Positions 25,399-32,895 of a stretch of 38,604 bases of DNA are shown here, in pieces. The notes beneath the pieces were generated by a model. That model worked only from the letters and a program-made list of their open reading frames with translations, was not told the DNA's origin and made no database searches. A program made the position numbers and the translations under genes. Source of the DNA: JAGOQQ01 sp031973235 (GTDB lineage Bacteria; Patescibacteriota; Minisyncoccia; Phycocordibacterales; UBA9973); NCBI GenBank assembly GCA_031973235.1, contig DALYDM010000004.1, positions 1 through 38,604 on the forward strand, given 5' to 3'. Positions within the stretch are counted from its first letter, which is position 1, and every line of letters begins with the position of its first letter.

Positions 25399-26103
25399 AT
25401 GATTTTTGTACTCACAGGAAACAATCATCAACTTAAGCATAAAGAATTAGAATCCATTATTTCAACACACGGAGGAAGTAATTCTTTTTTTGTAATGTCG
25501 TTTGATGAAGAGCAACCACTTAATGTATTACAAGAAGCACTTCGCTCCGAAGATATTTTTGGAAAACCATTGTTTCTAAAAATTACTGTTGAGGATATAA
25601 AAAAATACATTGATGAATTAAAAAATCCACTTAGTCGATTTAGAGATTCAAACGATGTGTGTGTAGTCATCGCCTCGTCGCTCACAAAACCTGAAAAGAC
25701 TTTTTTTGAAAAATACAATGCAGTGATAAAGGAGTATAGTATTATCAAAAAAAAGGAATCACCACTTGTGTTTGCATTGACTGACGCACTTATAAGAAAA
25801 GATAAAAAGAACGCATGGATAATTTTTCAGCGTCTAAAAAATCAAAATGTATCCGCTGAAGAAATTCATGGAACACTATGGTGGCAATGGAAAACTCTAG
25901 CACTGGTGTCGGGCAAAGAAAAAGTATTGGCAAAAAAAACAATATCACCGTATGTGTTTTCAAAAAGTGAATCAGCAATGAAATTGTTTTCACAAGAAGA
26001 AGTACTAAACAATATACATATGTTGATGAGCATGTTTCAAGAGTCTCGACGTGGTGTAAGTAATTTGTTTCATCAATTAGAATTATTTATTCTTACTTAT
26101 TAA
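25399..26103 (+). CDS. holA: DNA polymerase III delta subunit-like (HolA), short form
   Basis: 234 residues against ~330-340 for typical HolA. It has the N-terminal MIFVLTGNNHQLKHKE, an acidic-to-basic middle and the family-typical ALTDALIRKDKKNAWIIFQRL near the start of the C-terminal collar domain. Delta opens the beta clamp during loading. The ATPase-like lid region appears reduced. It starts four bases after the methyltransferase and is followed by a terminator. Confidence 0.75.
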   Translation: MIFVLTGNNHQLKHKELESIISTHGGSNSFFVMSFDEEQPLNVLQEALRSEDIFGKPLFLKITVEDIKKYIDELKNPLSRFRDSNDVCVVIASSLTKPEKTFFEKYNAVIKEYSIIKKKESPLVFALTDALIRKDKKNAWIIFQRLKNQNVSAEEIHGTLWWQWKTLALVSGKEKVLAKKTISPYVFSKSESAMKLFSQEEVLNNIHMLMSMFQESRRGVSNLFHQLELFILTY

Positions 26104-26132
26104 AAGCGCGCCAAAAAATTGGTGCGTTTTTA
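26104..26132 (+). terminator. Terminator after holA
   Basis: CGCGCCAA, A-rich loop, TTGGTGCG, then TTTTT, starting right at the holA stop. Confidence 0.8.
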
Positions 26133-26139
26133 CATGCAT

Positions 26140-26486
26140 ATAAAAAAAGACCCTGCGTGCATCACGAGAGTTTTTTGTGTGGTGCAGGCAGAGCCTTATG
26201 GTGTGTCTCCTTAGTAGAGACGAGAATGCGAGTTGGTGTTTTATTTTAAGTTGTGTTCACAAAAGAACAGGGTAACGATGACGATGTGGTCATCAGAAAG
26301 AACTAATGGCTTGAAAATATCTTTTCGTTTAAATGATCAAATTATCTCTTGATCGAGAGTTGAAAAGTGTTTTCTAAGATCCGCTTAATTTAAGTATTAC
26401 ATATCCCAGATAGGACGCAAGTAGTCTCGTGTGGAAAACAAACACCTTTATAAGAAAGACTAAAGAAGCTTATAATATAAGGCTAA
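26140..26486 (-). other. Gene-free 350-bp region with many hairpins; possible structured RNA
   Basis: No credible protein gene on either strand. Hairpins include GATGAC/GTCATC (26278-26295), TGATCAA/TTGATCG (near 26334-26356), GTCTC/GAGAC (near 26207-26222) and CTTATA/TATAAG (near 26469-26481). At the left end a CCTGC..GCAGG stem is followed on the minus strand by T7 (26150-26144), which looks like a terminator for minus-strand RNA. I found no strong promoter and no tmRNA, RNase P or SRP signature. It could be a ncRNA or the 3' UTR of the yibE operon. Confidence 0.35.
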
Positions 26487-27614
26487 TTAGTGATGGTGGT
26501 GATGTGAATGAGGTCTGTGTGCGTGTAAATCAATTTTTCCTACAAGCATCATCGTTGAAATAAATGTAGTAAAGGGAACCGCCAGTATGACACCAATTGA
26601 ACCAATAACAATTCTGATTATTTCGGTTGCAAAAATTTCACGGTTTACAATCATGGTAAATGGAAGATTTGTAGCATGAACAAAAAACAAAAGTAATGGC
26701 AATGCTGCCCCTACATATGCGATAGCAAGTGTGTCTACAAGTGCGCCGATGTGTTCTCGTCCAATTCTTAAAACTTTTTTGTATACTTCTTTTTTTGAGA
26801 GTGATGGGTTTGTGTGGTGAATTTCTTCAACCGCAATCGCTTGACTAATTGCTGCATCATAAAGCGTTCCAAGTAATCCGATCAAAATTGCACCAAGAAG
26901 TAATCCAGAAAAATCGAGTGTTCCACCTGTGTTGAAGTTTAGGTATATTGCTTCTTCTTCTGCGAATCCGGTAAGTCGCGTTGACTGAACAGCAATGGTT
27001 GCAAGAATTCCTGTGATTACAATTGTTGAAATCATTCCGATAACCGCAGTGGTTGTTGTTCGATTAAATCCGTGTGTAATATATGAACCAAGAATGATGA
27101 TAAGTGATGATACACCAATCGATAAAAGTACTGGAGATATTCCATTTAAAAGTCCAGGAAGAAGTATGTAGAAAATAAGTGCAAGACTCCCAATCAAACT
27201 TACGAGTCCGCGAACTCCTTGTTTTCCTCCAAAAATAATTGTGACCAACACAAAGAGTCCAACAAAAATTAATAGTGAGTTAAGTCTGTATGGATCAGCA
27301 ACTGAAAAAAAGTCGCTTCCGTCTGTGCGGACTGTGTGATTTAGGAAAAAAGTTTCACCTTCAGCGAGTTGGATATAGTCATTTGAAAAAGTGGTAATAA
27401 CATTTTTTTTATCACCACTGATAATTTTTACCTGTATTTCCTGAGTTGGATTAGTAACTTTTGTTGCGGCTATTTCTTGTGAGTCAGTTGAAATAACTTT
27501 TAGTACTTGTGCTTTGTATGTCGTTGTAACGTCTTCAACAATTTCTTGCGAGTGAATGGTATGAGGGAAGATAAAGTGCAATAGGATCGCTGCAAATAAA
27601 AATTTCTTTTTCAT
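26487..27614 (-). CDS. YibE/F family membrane protein with His-rich tail
   Basis: 375 residues from the ATG at 27614. A signal sequence (about 1-23) and an extracytoplasmic beta domain (24-125) precede seven or eight hydrophobic helices with GGKQGVRGLVSLIGSLALIF and LLGTLYDAAISQAIAVEEI, as in YibE/F proteins. The C-terminus is HAHRPHSHHHHH, probably a metal-binding tail. YibE/F function is not well defined; a transport role has been suggested. It is the last gene of a minus-strand operon with a Fur-family regulator, a thioredoxin-like protein and a DsbB-like protein, which points to metal handling. Confidence 0.82.
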   Translation of the reverse strand: MKKKFLFAAILLHFIFPHTIHSQEIVEDVTTTYKAQVLKVISTDSQEIAATKVTNPTQEIQVKIISGDKKNVITTFSNDYIQLAEGETFFLNHTVRTDGSDFFSVADPYRLNSLLIFVGLFVLVTIIFGGKQGVRGLVSLIGSLALIFYILLPGLLNGISPVLLSIGVSSLIIILGSYITHGFNRTTTTAVIGMISTIVITGILATIAVQSTRLTGFAEEEAIYLNFNTGGTLDFSGLLLGAILIGLLGTLYDAAISQAIAVEEIHHTNPSLSKKEVYKKVLRIGREHIGALVDTLAIAYVGAALPLLLFFVHATNLPFTMIVNREIFATEIIRIVIGSIGVILAVPFTTFISTMMLVGKIDLHAHRPHSHHHHH

Positions 27615-27618
27615 GCTA

Positions 27619-28137
27619 TTACTTAGATACTTTTTTTGATACAAAATAGATGACACTAAGTGTAAAGAAAAGGATGAATGCCATTAGTGGTATTGTCATA
27701 AATCCAAATTCAAACACAAATCTTTGTGTGCAGGATGCATTTGCGTCACATGGAATTGCTGGTGTTCCACCAAAATAGAGATAGTTGTGATAGAGCGAAA
27801 AGAGACCTCCAATCAGTGAAAGAGCAAATGAATAGGGAAGAATATTTACATCTTTCTTTTTTAATGCCACCCCGAAAAGAATTGCCTGAGGATAAATAAA
27901 GATTCGCTGAATCCAGCAAAGTGTACATGGTACAAAACCTACAATTTCAGAATAATAAAGACTTGCAAGTATTGATACAAAGGAAACCACAAAACCAATT
28001 TCAAGCATACGGCTTGAGACAAAGTGAAGCACCTTGTCTTCATTTTTGTTCCGTATTGCTTTTATTAGGACAAACAATGATAATCCAAACAAAACGATTC
28101 CTCCAATTGAAAGTAGTGTGTTTATAAATTCAGTCAT
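27619..28137 (-). CDS. DsbB/BdbC-like disulfide bond oxidoreductase
   Basis: 172 residues from the ATG at 28137. Four hydrophobic helices and two redox pairs are visible: CTLC in FVPCTLCWIQRIFIYPQ and C...C in AIPCDANASCTQRF. This is the DsbB/BdbC pattern, which passes electrons from a thioredoxin-like partner to quinone. It lies four bases after the thioredoxin-like gene and four before yibE, so the two redox proteins very probably work together. Confidence 0.9.
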   Translation of the reverse strand: MTEFINTLLSIGGIVLFGLSLFVLIKAIRNKNEDKVLHFVSSRMLEIGFVVSFVSILASLYYSEIVGFVPCTLCWIQRIFIYPQAILFGVALKKKDVNILPYSFALSLIGGLFSLYHNYLYFGGTPAIPCDANASCTQRFVFEFGFMTIPLMAFILFFTLSVIYFVSKKVSK

Positions 28138-28141
28138 TGAA

Positions 28142-28528
28142 TTATTGTGTGTTTGTTGGTAATACGCACTGTGTTTTTTCTGCAAGAACACTCAATTCTA
28201 CTTCTCCGTTTAGTGTGGTTCCATCTGCAAAAATCCATGTCGGGTAAGACTTCACACCTTTCTCTGTACAAGTTGCAAGTTGTCCTTGTCCGTCCGGAGT
28301 AGAACACTCAACATAAGGGAGTAGCTTTTCTGATTTCCCAAAAGCCTTTTTTTGGTTTTGGCAGTGAGGACACCAAAATGCACCATAAAAAACTGCACCT
28401 TTATCTTTGAGACATTGTGCAAAACCGTCGAGCTTTCCAGGGGTTGTGTTTTCTTTATGAATAATGAATCCAAGACCAGCTATTACTGCGATTGTTATTG
28501 AAAGCACTATAATTGTTCCTTTTGTCAT
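28142..28528 (-). CDS. Membrane-anchored thioredoxin-like protein (CPHC)
   Basis: 128 residues. An N-terminal anchor helix (5-23) is followed by a short thioredoxin fold with active site GAFWCPHCQNQKKAFG and a cis-Pro in SYPTWIFADG. Additional cysteines (VECSTP, ATCTEK, TQCVLP) resemble the thioredoxin domains fused to VKOR proteins. It is the likely periplasmic oxidant partner of the neighbouring DsbB-like protein. Confidence 0.85.
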   Translation of the reverse strand: MTKGTIIVLSITIAVIAGLGFIIHKENTTPGKLDGFAQCLKDKGAVFYGAFWCPHCQNQKKAFGKSEKLLPYVECSTPDGQGQLATCTEKGVKSYPTWIFADGTTLNGEVELSVLAEKTQCVLPTNTQ

Positions 28529-28545
28529 ATAAAATATATTAATTA

Positions 28546-28968
28546 TTATAACGATTTTTTTGAGCAGTTGTTACATACACCAAAAAATTCTAATGAATGC
28601 TTTGTAATGGTTTTAAATGTCTGCGATTTTGTGAGTATTTTTTTACTTAACTCATCAAGCCCACATGATTCAATGTCTTCGATTTTGTTACACTTCGTGC
28701 AGATAATGTGATGGTGATGAGTTCTGCCGTGATGAATTTCAAAAAGTACTTTGTTTTTTTCGATATGAAGCGTGTCAACAATTCCTTTGTCTGCGAATTC
28801 GTTGAGTGTTCTGTAAATGGTGGAAAGATCAACGACTTTTTCAGTGGAAACAAAAAGTGATTCTGCCGAAAGTGGGTGAGTGGTAGAAATAAGTGCCTGT
28901 AATACTCGAATTCTTCCCGGCGTGCTCTTTAATCTAAATTGTTTGAGAATGGAATGAGGTGTATCCAT
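28546..28968 (-). CDS. Fur-family metal-dependent regulator (Zur-like)
   Basis: 140 residues from the ATG at 28968; the long upstream frame crosses the promoter and operators. The winged helix contains STIYRTLNEFADKGIV. Metal ligands are in HHGRTHHHHIICTKCNK and the C-terminal CNNC, giving two CxxC structural zinc pairs. TATAGT (28980-28975) ends six bases before the ATG. Given the divergent ZIP transporter, zinc is the best guess for the sensed metal; iron or manganese are alternatives. It probably represses both directions through the palindromes between the genes. Confidence 0.88.
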   Translation of the reverse strand: MDTPHSILKQFRLKSTPGRIRVLQALISTTHPLSAESLFVSTEKVVDLSTIYRTLNEFADKGIVDTLHIEKNKVLFEIHHGRTHHHHIICTKCNKIEDIESCGLDELSKKILTKSQTFKTITKHSLEFFGVCNNCSKKSL

Positions 28969-28996
28969 ACAGAAACTATAGGATAAATTACGAGAA

Positions 28997-29064
28997 TTTG
29001 CAATTGCAAAGTATTTGCATTTGAGTATTTTTTCAAGTAATATAAATGCAAACAAGTTGCATTT
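28997..29064. promoter_or_regulatory. Operator palindromes between the Fur-family gene and ZIP gene
   Basis: TTTGCAATTGCAAA (28997-29010) is a perfect palindrome. AAATGCAA-ACAAG-TTGCATTT (29044-29064) is a perfect 8-5-8 inverted repeat. A third half site TATTTGCATTT lies at 29012-29022. All share the core TGCAA/TTGCA and lie where a regulator could block both promoters. Confidence 0.7.
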
Positions 29065-29106
29065 AAAATTAATACTATGATACAGTATCAAATACGTAAT
29101 AAAACT

Positions 29107-29778
29107 ATGATCAAAGAGGAAAATAAAGCAAAAAGTTACATGACAAAAAGTGCTTCTTTGGGACTTGGGTTCTTGGTTTTTTTGTCTTTAAGTCAGATGT
29201 ATCACTTTGTACACGAATCAAATTTTAGTCTGGAGTCAATAATCCTAGGATTGTCTGTGCTGATATTTTCTGTGGGTGTCGGACGAATTCTCGCGAAACA
29301 TCTTTCTGTGTGTACACACGAACACACAGATGATGTTGATATTACATTTATTCTGTTACTAGTGATCGGGTCTCTTATTCACACCATCTTTGATGGATCG
29401 GTGATCCACGAATCTTTTTCTAGTGGTGTAGCTGAAGGAGTTGGTGTGCTCGCAGCAATTTTATTTCATGAGATTGTTCGAACGAGCATTTTGTACCGTA
29501 TTATACGATTGATGGGATTCAAAAAATCTCTTGCACTTCTCTCTGTGTTCGGTGTTTCATTTCTCGGTGTTGCCGGAGGATATGCATTAGGTGGATTTAT
29601 TTCACGGTTCCATGAATATGAAAGTATTGCACATCTTATATCTGGAGGAATGTTTGTCGCAGTGACAACTGATTTGTACTACTACATAAGATATCATTAT
29701 GGAAAGGTGAGGATTGTACCAGTGATGTCAGGAATGGTGATTGCGTATATTGTTGGCGGCTTGGGTGGACATGAATAG
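29107..29778 (+). CDS. ZIP-family metal transporter
   Basis: 223 residues from the ATG at 29107. An ATG at 29077 adds ten residues but directly abuts a TAATAC at 29070-29075, which would place the transcript start downstream of it. About seven hydrophobic helices are present. The metal path motifs of ZIP helices IV and V are visible as SLIHTIFDGSVIHESF and AAILFHEIVRTS. A His/Asp-rich cytoplasmic loop (CTHEHTDDVD) precedes them. ZIP proteins usually import zinc, iron or manganese into the cytosol. It is divergent from the Fur-family gene and shares its operators. Confidence 0.85.
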   Translation: MIKEENKAKSYMTKSASLGLGFLVFLSLSQMYHFVHESNFSLESIILGLSVLIFSVGVGRILAKHLSVCTHEHTDDVDITFILLLVIGSLIHTIFDGSVIHESFSSGVAEGVGVLAAILFHEIVRTSILYRIIRLMGFKKSLALLSVFGVSFLGVAGGYALGGFISRFHEYESIAHLISGGMFVAVTTDLYYYIRYHYGKVRIVPVMSGMVIAYIVGGLGGHE

Positions 29779-29783
29779 TGGAA

Positions 29784-29810
29784 TCCTTACAGAAATGTAA
29801 GGATTTTTTT
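29784..29810 (+). terminator. Terminator after the ZIP gene
   Basis: TCCTTAC, loop AGAAAT, GTAAGGA, then T7. Confidence 0.8.
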
Positions 29811-29893
29811 ATTGGTACCAATATATATTTCTTAATTAAAATATATTCTCGGAATCACCTCTCCCTTTGGTCGAGATGCTCAATAAGTGCTGG

Positions 29894-29939
29894 GTAGGAA
29901 TCTTTCGTTACACGAACAGCGTACCTTTTCGATTCCTAC
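29894..29939. repeat. Inverted repeat sharing sequence with the tRNA-Lys T arm
   Basis: GTAGGAATC (29894-29902) is repeated inverted at 29931-29939, with a small TTCGT/ACGAA hairpin inside. GGTAGGAATC also occurs in the adjacent tRNA-Lys (30017-30026). It may be a tRNA remnant; no complete tRNA can be folded. Nothing else is seen in 29811-29964. Confidence 0.4.
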
Positions 29940-29964
29940 ACACAAGCCAAACAGTTGACTTGCT

Positions 29965-30016
29965 CGGGCGCACAAATTAAAAAACCCCATTCAGGGTTTT
30001 TTAATTTGTGCGCCCG
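29965..30016. repeat. 23-bp inverted repeat including the 3' end of tRNA-Lys
   Basis: Arms 29965-29987 and 29994-30016 are perfect reverse complements around CATTCA. The right arm contains the seven acceptor bases and the flank of tRNA-Lys. The inner AAAAAACCC/GGGTTTTTT part works as the tRNA terminator on the minus strand. Confidence 0.85.
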
Positions 30017-30081
30017 GTAGGAATCGAACCTACGACCATCTCCTTAAAAGGGAGCTGCTCTACCGACTGAGCTACGGGCGC
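30009..30081 (-). tRNA. tRNA-Lys (UUU)
   Basis: Acceptor GCGCCCG (30081-30075) pairs with CGGGCGC (30016-30010). D arm AGCTCAGTCGGTAGAGCA, anticodon loop CTTTTAA (anticodon TTT) and T loop GTTCGATTC are all present. The discriminator is A; CCA is not encoded. Confidence 0.96.
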
Positions 30082-30114
30082 ATATGTTTATTTAATTTTT
30101 TGTTATCTGTTGAA

Positions 30115-30143
30115 GCCGCTACAACTGAGTTGTGGGCACATAT
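30115..30143 (-). pseudogene. Remnant of a tRNA 5' end
   Basis: The plus-strand text CAACTGAGTTGTGGGCACAT matches the reverse of the tRNA-Lys D arm, acceptor and upstream flank (30062-30085) at about 17 of 22 positions, including the CATAT outside the gene. It lacks an anticodon arm and T arm, so it is a decayed partial copy. Confidence 0.5.
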
Positions 30144-30203
30144 ATTTTTACCAAAACTCGCATAAAAAATACTTTTCTGGTACATTCAAAAATAACACAT
30201 AAT

Positions 30204-30683
30204 ATGATTAAAATCAAGAAAAAGGAAATAGTGCTTATACTCGAAAATATCCGAAGTGCAGAAAACGTCGGTTCGATTTTTCGTACCGCGGATGCAGTCG
30301 GTGTGACTAAGATATACCTTGTCGGCTACACCCCAGATCCTTTGGATCGATTTGGTAAACCACAAAAAGGTGTTGTAAAAGCTTCGCTTGGTGCTGAGAA
30401 GTCGATTCCATGGGAACACTCTGTGTCAATTCTTCCACTACTAAAAAAACTTAAAAAAGATAATTTCGAAATTGTATCACTTGAACAATCACCACGCTCA
30501 GTTTTGTACACAAAATATAAAACCCAAAAATGTGCTCTTGTTGTTGGGAATGAGGTTGAAGGTGTTTCAAAAAAAACACTCTCTTGCTCTGATGTGATAA
30601 TCGAAATACCAATGAAGGGAAATAAAGAGTCGCTTAACGTATCAGTCGCAACAGGTGTAGCATTATTTCAGCTTGTTCGTTAA
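30204..30683 (+). CDS. SpoU/TrmH-family RNA 2'-O-methyltransferase
   Basis: 159 residues from the ATG at 30204. All three SPOUT motifs are seen: NIRSAENVGSIFRTADA, ALVVGNEVEGVS and IPMKGNKESLNVSVATGVA. The protein is the bare catalytic domain with no N-terminal substrate-binding extension, like TrmL-type enzymes that modify the wobble base of tRNA. The exact RNA target is not decidable. The 5' half of the longest frame (from 30132) has no family similarity. Confidence 0.88.
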   Translation: MIKIKKKEIVLILENIRSAENVGSIFRTADAVGVTKIYLVGYTPDPLDRFGKPQKGVVKASLGAEKSIPWEHSVSILPLLKKLKKDNFEIVSLEQSPRSVLYTKYKTQKCALVVGNEVEGVSKKTLSCSDVIIEIPMKGNKESLNVSVATGVALFQLVR

Positions 30684-30710
30684 AAAACAGCACATGTTGT
30701 GCTGTTTTTA
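30683..30710. terminator. Bidirectional terminator
   Basis: AAAAACAGCACA (30683-30694) and its reverse complement around TGT, ending in T5. Confidence 0.8.
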
Positions 30711-30718
30711 TAGATGTG

Positions 30719-31303
30719 TTACTTAAAATCAATACTTCGCATTATTGTGTATGCAGTGTTTTTTTCTGCAGTCGAAAGATTGTCTCCTGCAATTGTGAGA
30801 TCTTTTCCAAACCATCTGTGATAGTACGCACCTGTTACTCCGTTGCCGACTTTCTTTGGTGTTACAAATTTCGTGCTGACTCCGTCGACTGCTTCGTATG
30901 CAATAGTGTACAGGTCTTTCGATACAGGCAAGTCTCCTGGTGTTGTTCCGTAGTCAAATGTGAGTGTTGTGATGTTGTTTGTAAATTCTCCAGAATAATA
31001 TCCATCTCGTGCAGGGATTTCACGAAGCTCCCAGCCTGGAGGGAGTGATACGGTAAAATATTTTGCATTTTCACCGTGATAGTTTTTTGGTGGAACGAAT
31101 GGTCCTTTCCAGTTTGGTTTTCCTATCTCTCCACCGTATTGCTCACCGGTATCAATGGGAGAAGGGGGTTTTAGAAATGCTTTTTGTTGAGAGATGCGTG
31201 CAGGTCCACCGGTAATAATCCATACAATAAATATAATAAGCAAGCCTTTGCCAAGCCACATTAAATCTTTTGTTGCATCGGGTCCTTTTGGTGCGTCTGC
31301 CAT
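30719..31303 (-). CDS. Membrane-anchored protein of unknown function
   Basis: 194 residues from the ATG at 31303, one base after the mutM stop. A single N-terminal helix (about 14-32, MWLGKGLLIIFIVWIITG) is followed by an extracytoplasmic domain with conserved-looking PPGWELREIPARDGYYS and RWFGKDLTIAGDN. The domain outline (strands, then a helix, ending in a 'MRSIDF' strand) resembles PsbP/DUF1795-like folds, but I cannot confirm this. Co-transcribed with ruvA and mutM. Confidence 0.65.
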   Translation of the reverse strand: MADAPKGPDATKDLMWLGKGLLIIFIVWIITGGPARISQQKAFLKPPSPIDTGEQYGGEIGKPNWKGPFVPPKNYHGENAKYFTVSLPPGWELREIPARDGYYSGEFTNNITTLTFDYGTTPGDLPVSKDLYTIAYEAVDGVSTKFVTPKKVGNGVTGAYYHRWFGKDLTIAGDNLSTAEKNTAYTIMRSIDFK

Positions 31304-31304
31304 G

Positions 31305-32231
31305 TTATTTTTGGTGGACACTACAATAATGCGCACTTCGTCCACCGATTACATTACGAAGTATAACACCAGTACACCCACGTTTCCCACACTTTTCATC
31401 TCTTTTTCTGTACACATTGTGGTTGTGGTGAAAATTTCCACGTGCACCATCTATTTGTCTATAATCACTTGTTGAATCTCCGCCAAAATCGATTCCTTTT
31501 AGAAGAATTTTTTTCATTGAATTGTATAGTTGAGTAAACTCATTTTTTGAAAGGGAAGAAACTTCTCTGTCGGGTCGTACATTTGCAAGCCAAAGCAGCT
31601 CATCAGAATAAATATTTCCAATACCAGATAGTAGAGTCTGATCCATAAGTGCAGTTTTTATTTTCATTGATGGACGCGTAGACAGACGCTCAATAAAATT
31701 CTTTTCACTAAATGTTTCCTCTAAGGGTTCTGGTCCGAGATTTTTTAGATGAATTGAGTTGTGTGCGTCGTTTGTTGGAAGTAGTGTGATTTTGCCAAAT
31801 TTTCTTGAATCACAAAAGACAAGATGTTTTCCGTTTGAAAGTGTGAACACAACATGGATAAATCTGTTATATGGATCTCGTAGTGCTTCGTTCTTTTCAT
31901 TGCTATGAACAGACCATGAATTAGTTTTTTTGTTGTATGAATATGTACCATAGAGCAAGTGCCCGGTCATTTTCATATGGATAAGTATTGTGTGGCCGCC
32001 TGAAATGTGAACAAGAATATTTTTTGCACGTCTTTCAACCGAGAGTACTTTTTGTCCGGATATAATTTTTTTAAATTTTTTATAAAATGCCTCGTCTTTA
32101 AGTGTATTTTTAAAATGCGAAATAGTCTGATTCTTTTTCGCAAGATCAGTCCATACATCTACTATCGTCAGTCGTGGCAGAACCTTTTGAAGTCCTGTGA
32201 CTGTGGTTTGAACTTCAGGCAATTCAGGCAT
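31305..32231 (-). CDS. mutM: Formamidopyrimidine-DNA glycosylase (Fpg/MutM)
   Basis: 308 residues, about 35 more than usual. It starts MPELPEVQTTV, with the catalytic Pro2 and Glu3, and has HMKMTGHLLYG and the helix-two-turn-helix LLSGIGNIYSDELLW. It excises 8-oxoguanine and related lesions and nicks the strand. The C-terminal zinc finger is atypical: CGKRGC (C-x4-C) and then CSVH (C-x2-H) in place of C-x2-C and C-x2-C. Extra residues lie in the N-terminal lobe (near YNKKTNSWSVHSNEKNEALR). Eleven bases after ruvA. Confidence 0.93.
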   Translation of the reverse strand: MPELPEVQTTVTGLQKVLPRLTIVDVWTDLAKKNQTISHFKNTLKDEAFYKKFKKIISGQKVLSVERRAKNILVHISGGHTILIHMKMTGHLLYGTYSYNKKTNSWSVHSNEKNEALRDPYNRFIHVVFTLSNGKHLVFCDSRKFGKITLLPTNDAHNSIHLKNLGPEPLEETFSEKNFIERLSTRPSMKIKTALMDQTLLSGIGNIYSDELLWLANVRPDREVSSLSKNEFTQLYNSMKKILLKGIDFGGDSTSDYRQIDGARGNFHHNHNVYRKRDEKCGKRGCTGVILRNVIGGRSAHYCSVHQK

Positions 32232-32242
32232 ATAAAAGGAAA

Positions 32243-32824
32243 TTATTTTTTACCCAAAATCTTGAGTGCCTCTTTGATTCGAGCATTTGTATCCATGGCT
32301 GTATCTGGAATATCTTTGAGTGCATCACGAATTTCATGTTGTTGATAGCCAAGCGCCATAAGTGCTTGTGCTACATCACTTTCAGATCGAAGTGTTCCAC
32401 TTTCTGCACTGTGCCCACGAAGAGTGAGTTTGTCTTTGAGTTCAAGAACAATTTTCTCAGCTGTCTTTCTTCCGATACCTGAAACTTTTGTGAGGTAGCC
32501 AGTGTCACCACTTGCGATTGCGTTTTTAAGTGTGTCGACAGATCCCATGCCGATTATTCCAAGTGCACCACGTGGCCCGATTCCTGATATTTCTATAAGC
32601 ATTTGAAAAAAATCTAATTCTTCAAGATTAAAAAATCCAAAAAGTTCAATTGCATTCTCTCGTACTGACATGTGTGTCCATAGATTGATACTCTCACCAT
32701 CGAGTGAGTTGATTCGAGAAAGTGCATCTGTGGTGGTATAGACGAGATAGCCAACTCCTCCTACATCAAGTATTACCGATTTGTCTGTTGTGTGTAGAGG
32801 TATCCCTTTTAAGTATGAAATCAT
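32243..32824 (-). CDS. ruvA: Holliday junction DNA-binding protein RuvA
   Basis: 193 residues from the ATG at 32824. The OB-fold N-terminus MISYLKGIPL, the two helix-hairpin-helix motifs (EISGIGPRGALGII and KVSGIGRKTAEKIV) and the C-terminal RuvB-binding domain (ALMALGYQQHEI) are all present. TATACT (32836-32831) ends six bases before the ATG. It heads an operon with mutM and a membrane protein, separate from ruvBC. Confidence 0.96.
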   Translation of the reverse strand: MISYLKGIPLHTTDKSVILDVGGVGYLVYTTTDALSRINSLDGESINLWTHMSVRENAIELFGFFNLEELDFFQMLIEISGIGPRGALGIIGMGSVDTLKNAIASGDTGYLTKVSGIGRKTAEKIVLELKDKLTLRGHSAESGTLRSESDVAQALMALGYQQHEIRDALKDIPDTAMDTNARIKEALKILGKK

Positions 32825-32860
32825 GATACTAGTATACCTTATATTTGAGTTGAGATGGAT

Positions 32861-32889
32861 TTGCAAAAATGATTATTTTCTTGTATAGT
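32861..32889 (+). promoter_or_regulatory. Promoter of rpsT
   Basis: TTGCAA (32861-32866), 17-bp spacer, TATAGT (32884-32889). The start near 32896 gives a leader of about 90 nt, unusual for this window. Confidence 0.7.
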
Positions 32890-32895
32890 GTGCTC

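Noticed and set aside
26487..26510. Poly-His tail as a cloning tag artefact
   Set aside because: The tail is HRPHSHHHHH with mixed codons and five terminal His, in a metal-linked operon; natural His-rich tails are common in metal proteins.
29077..29106. ATG at 29077 as start of the ZIP gene
   Set aside because: A TAATAC at 29070-29075 directly abuts it, which would put the transcript start after this ATG; the next in-frame ATG at 29107 is preferred, though not certain.
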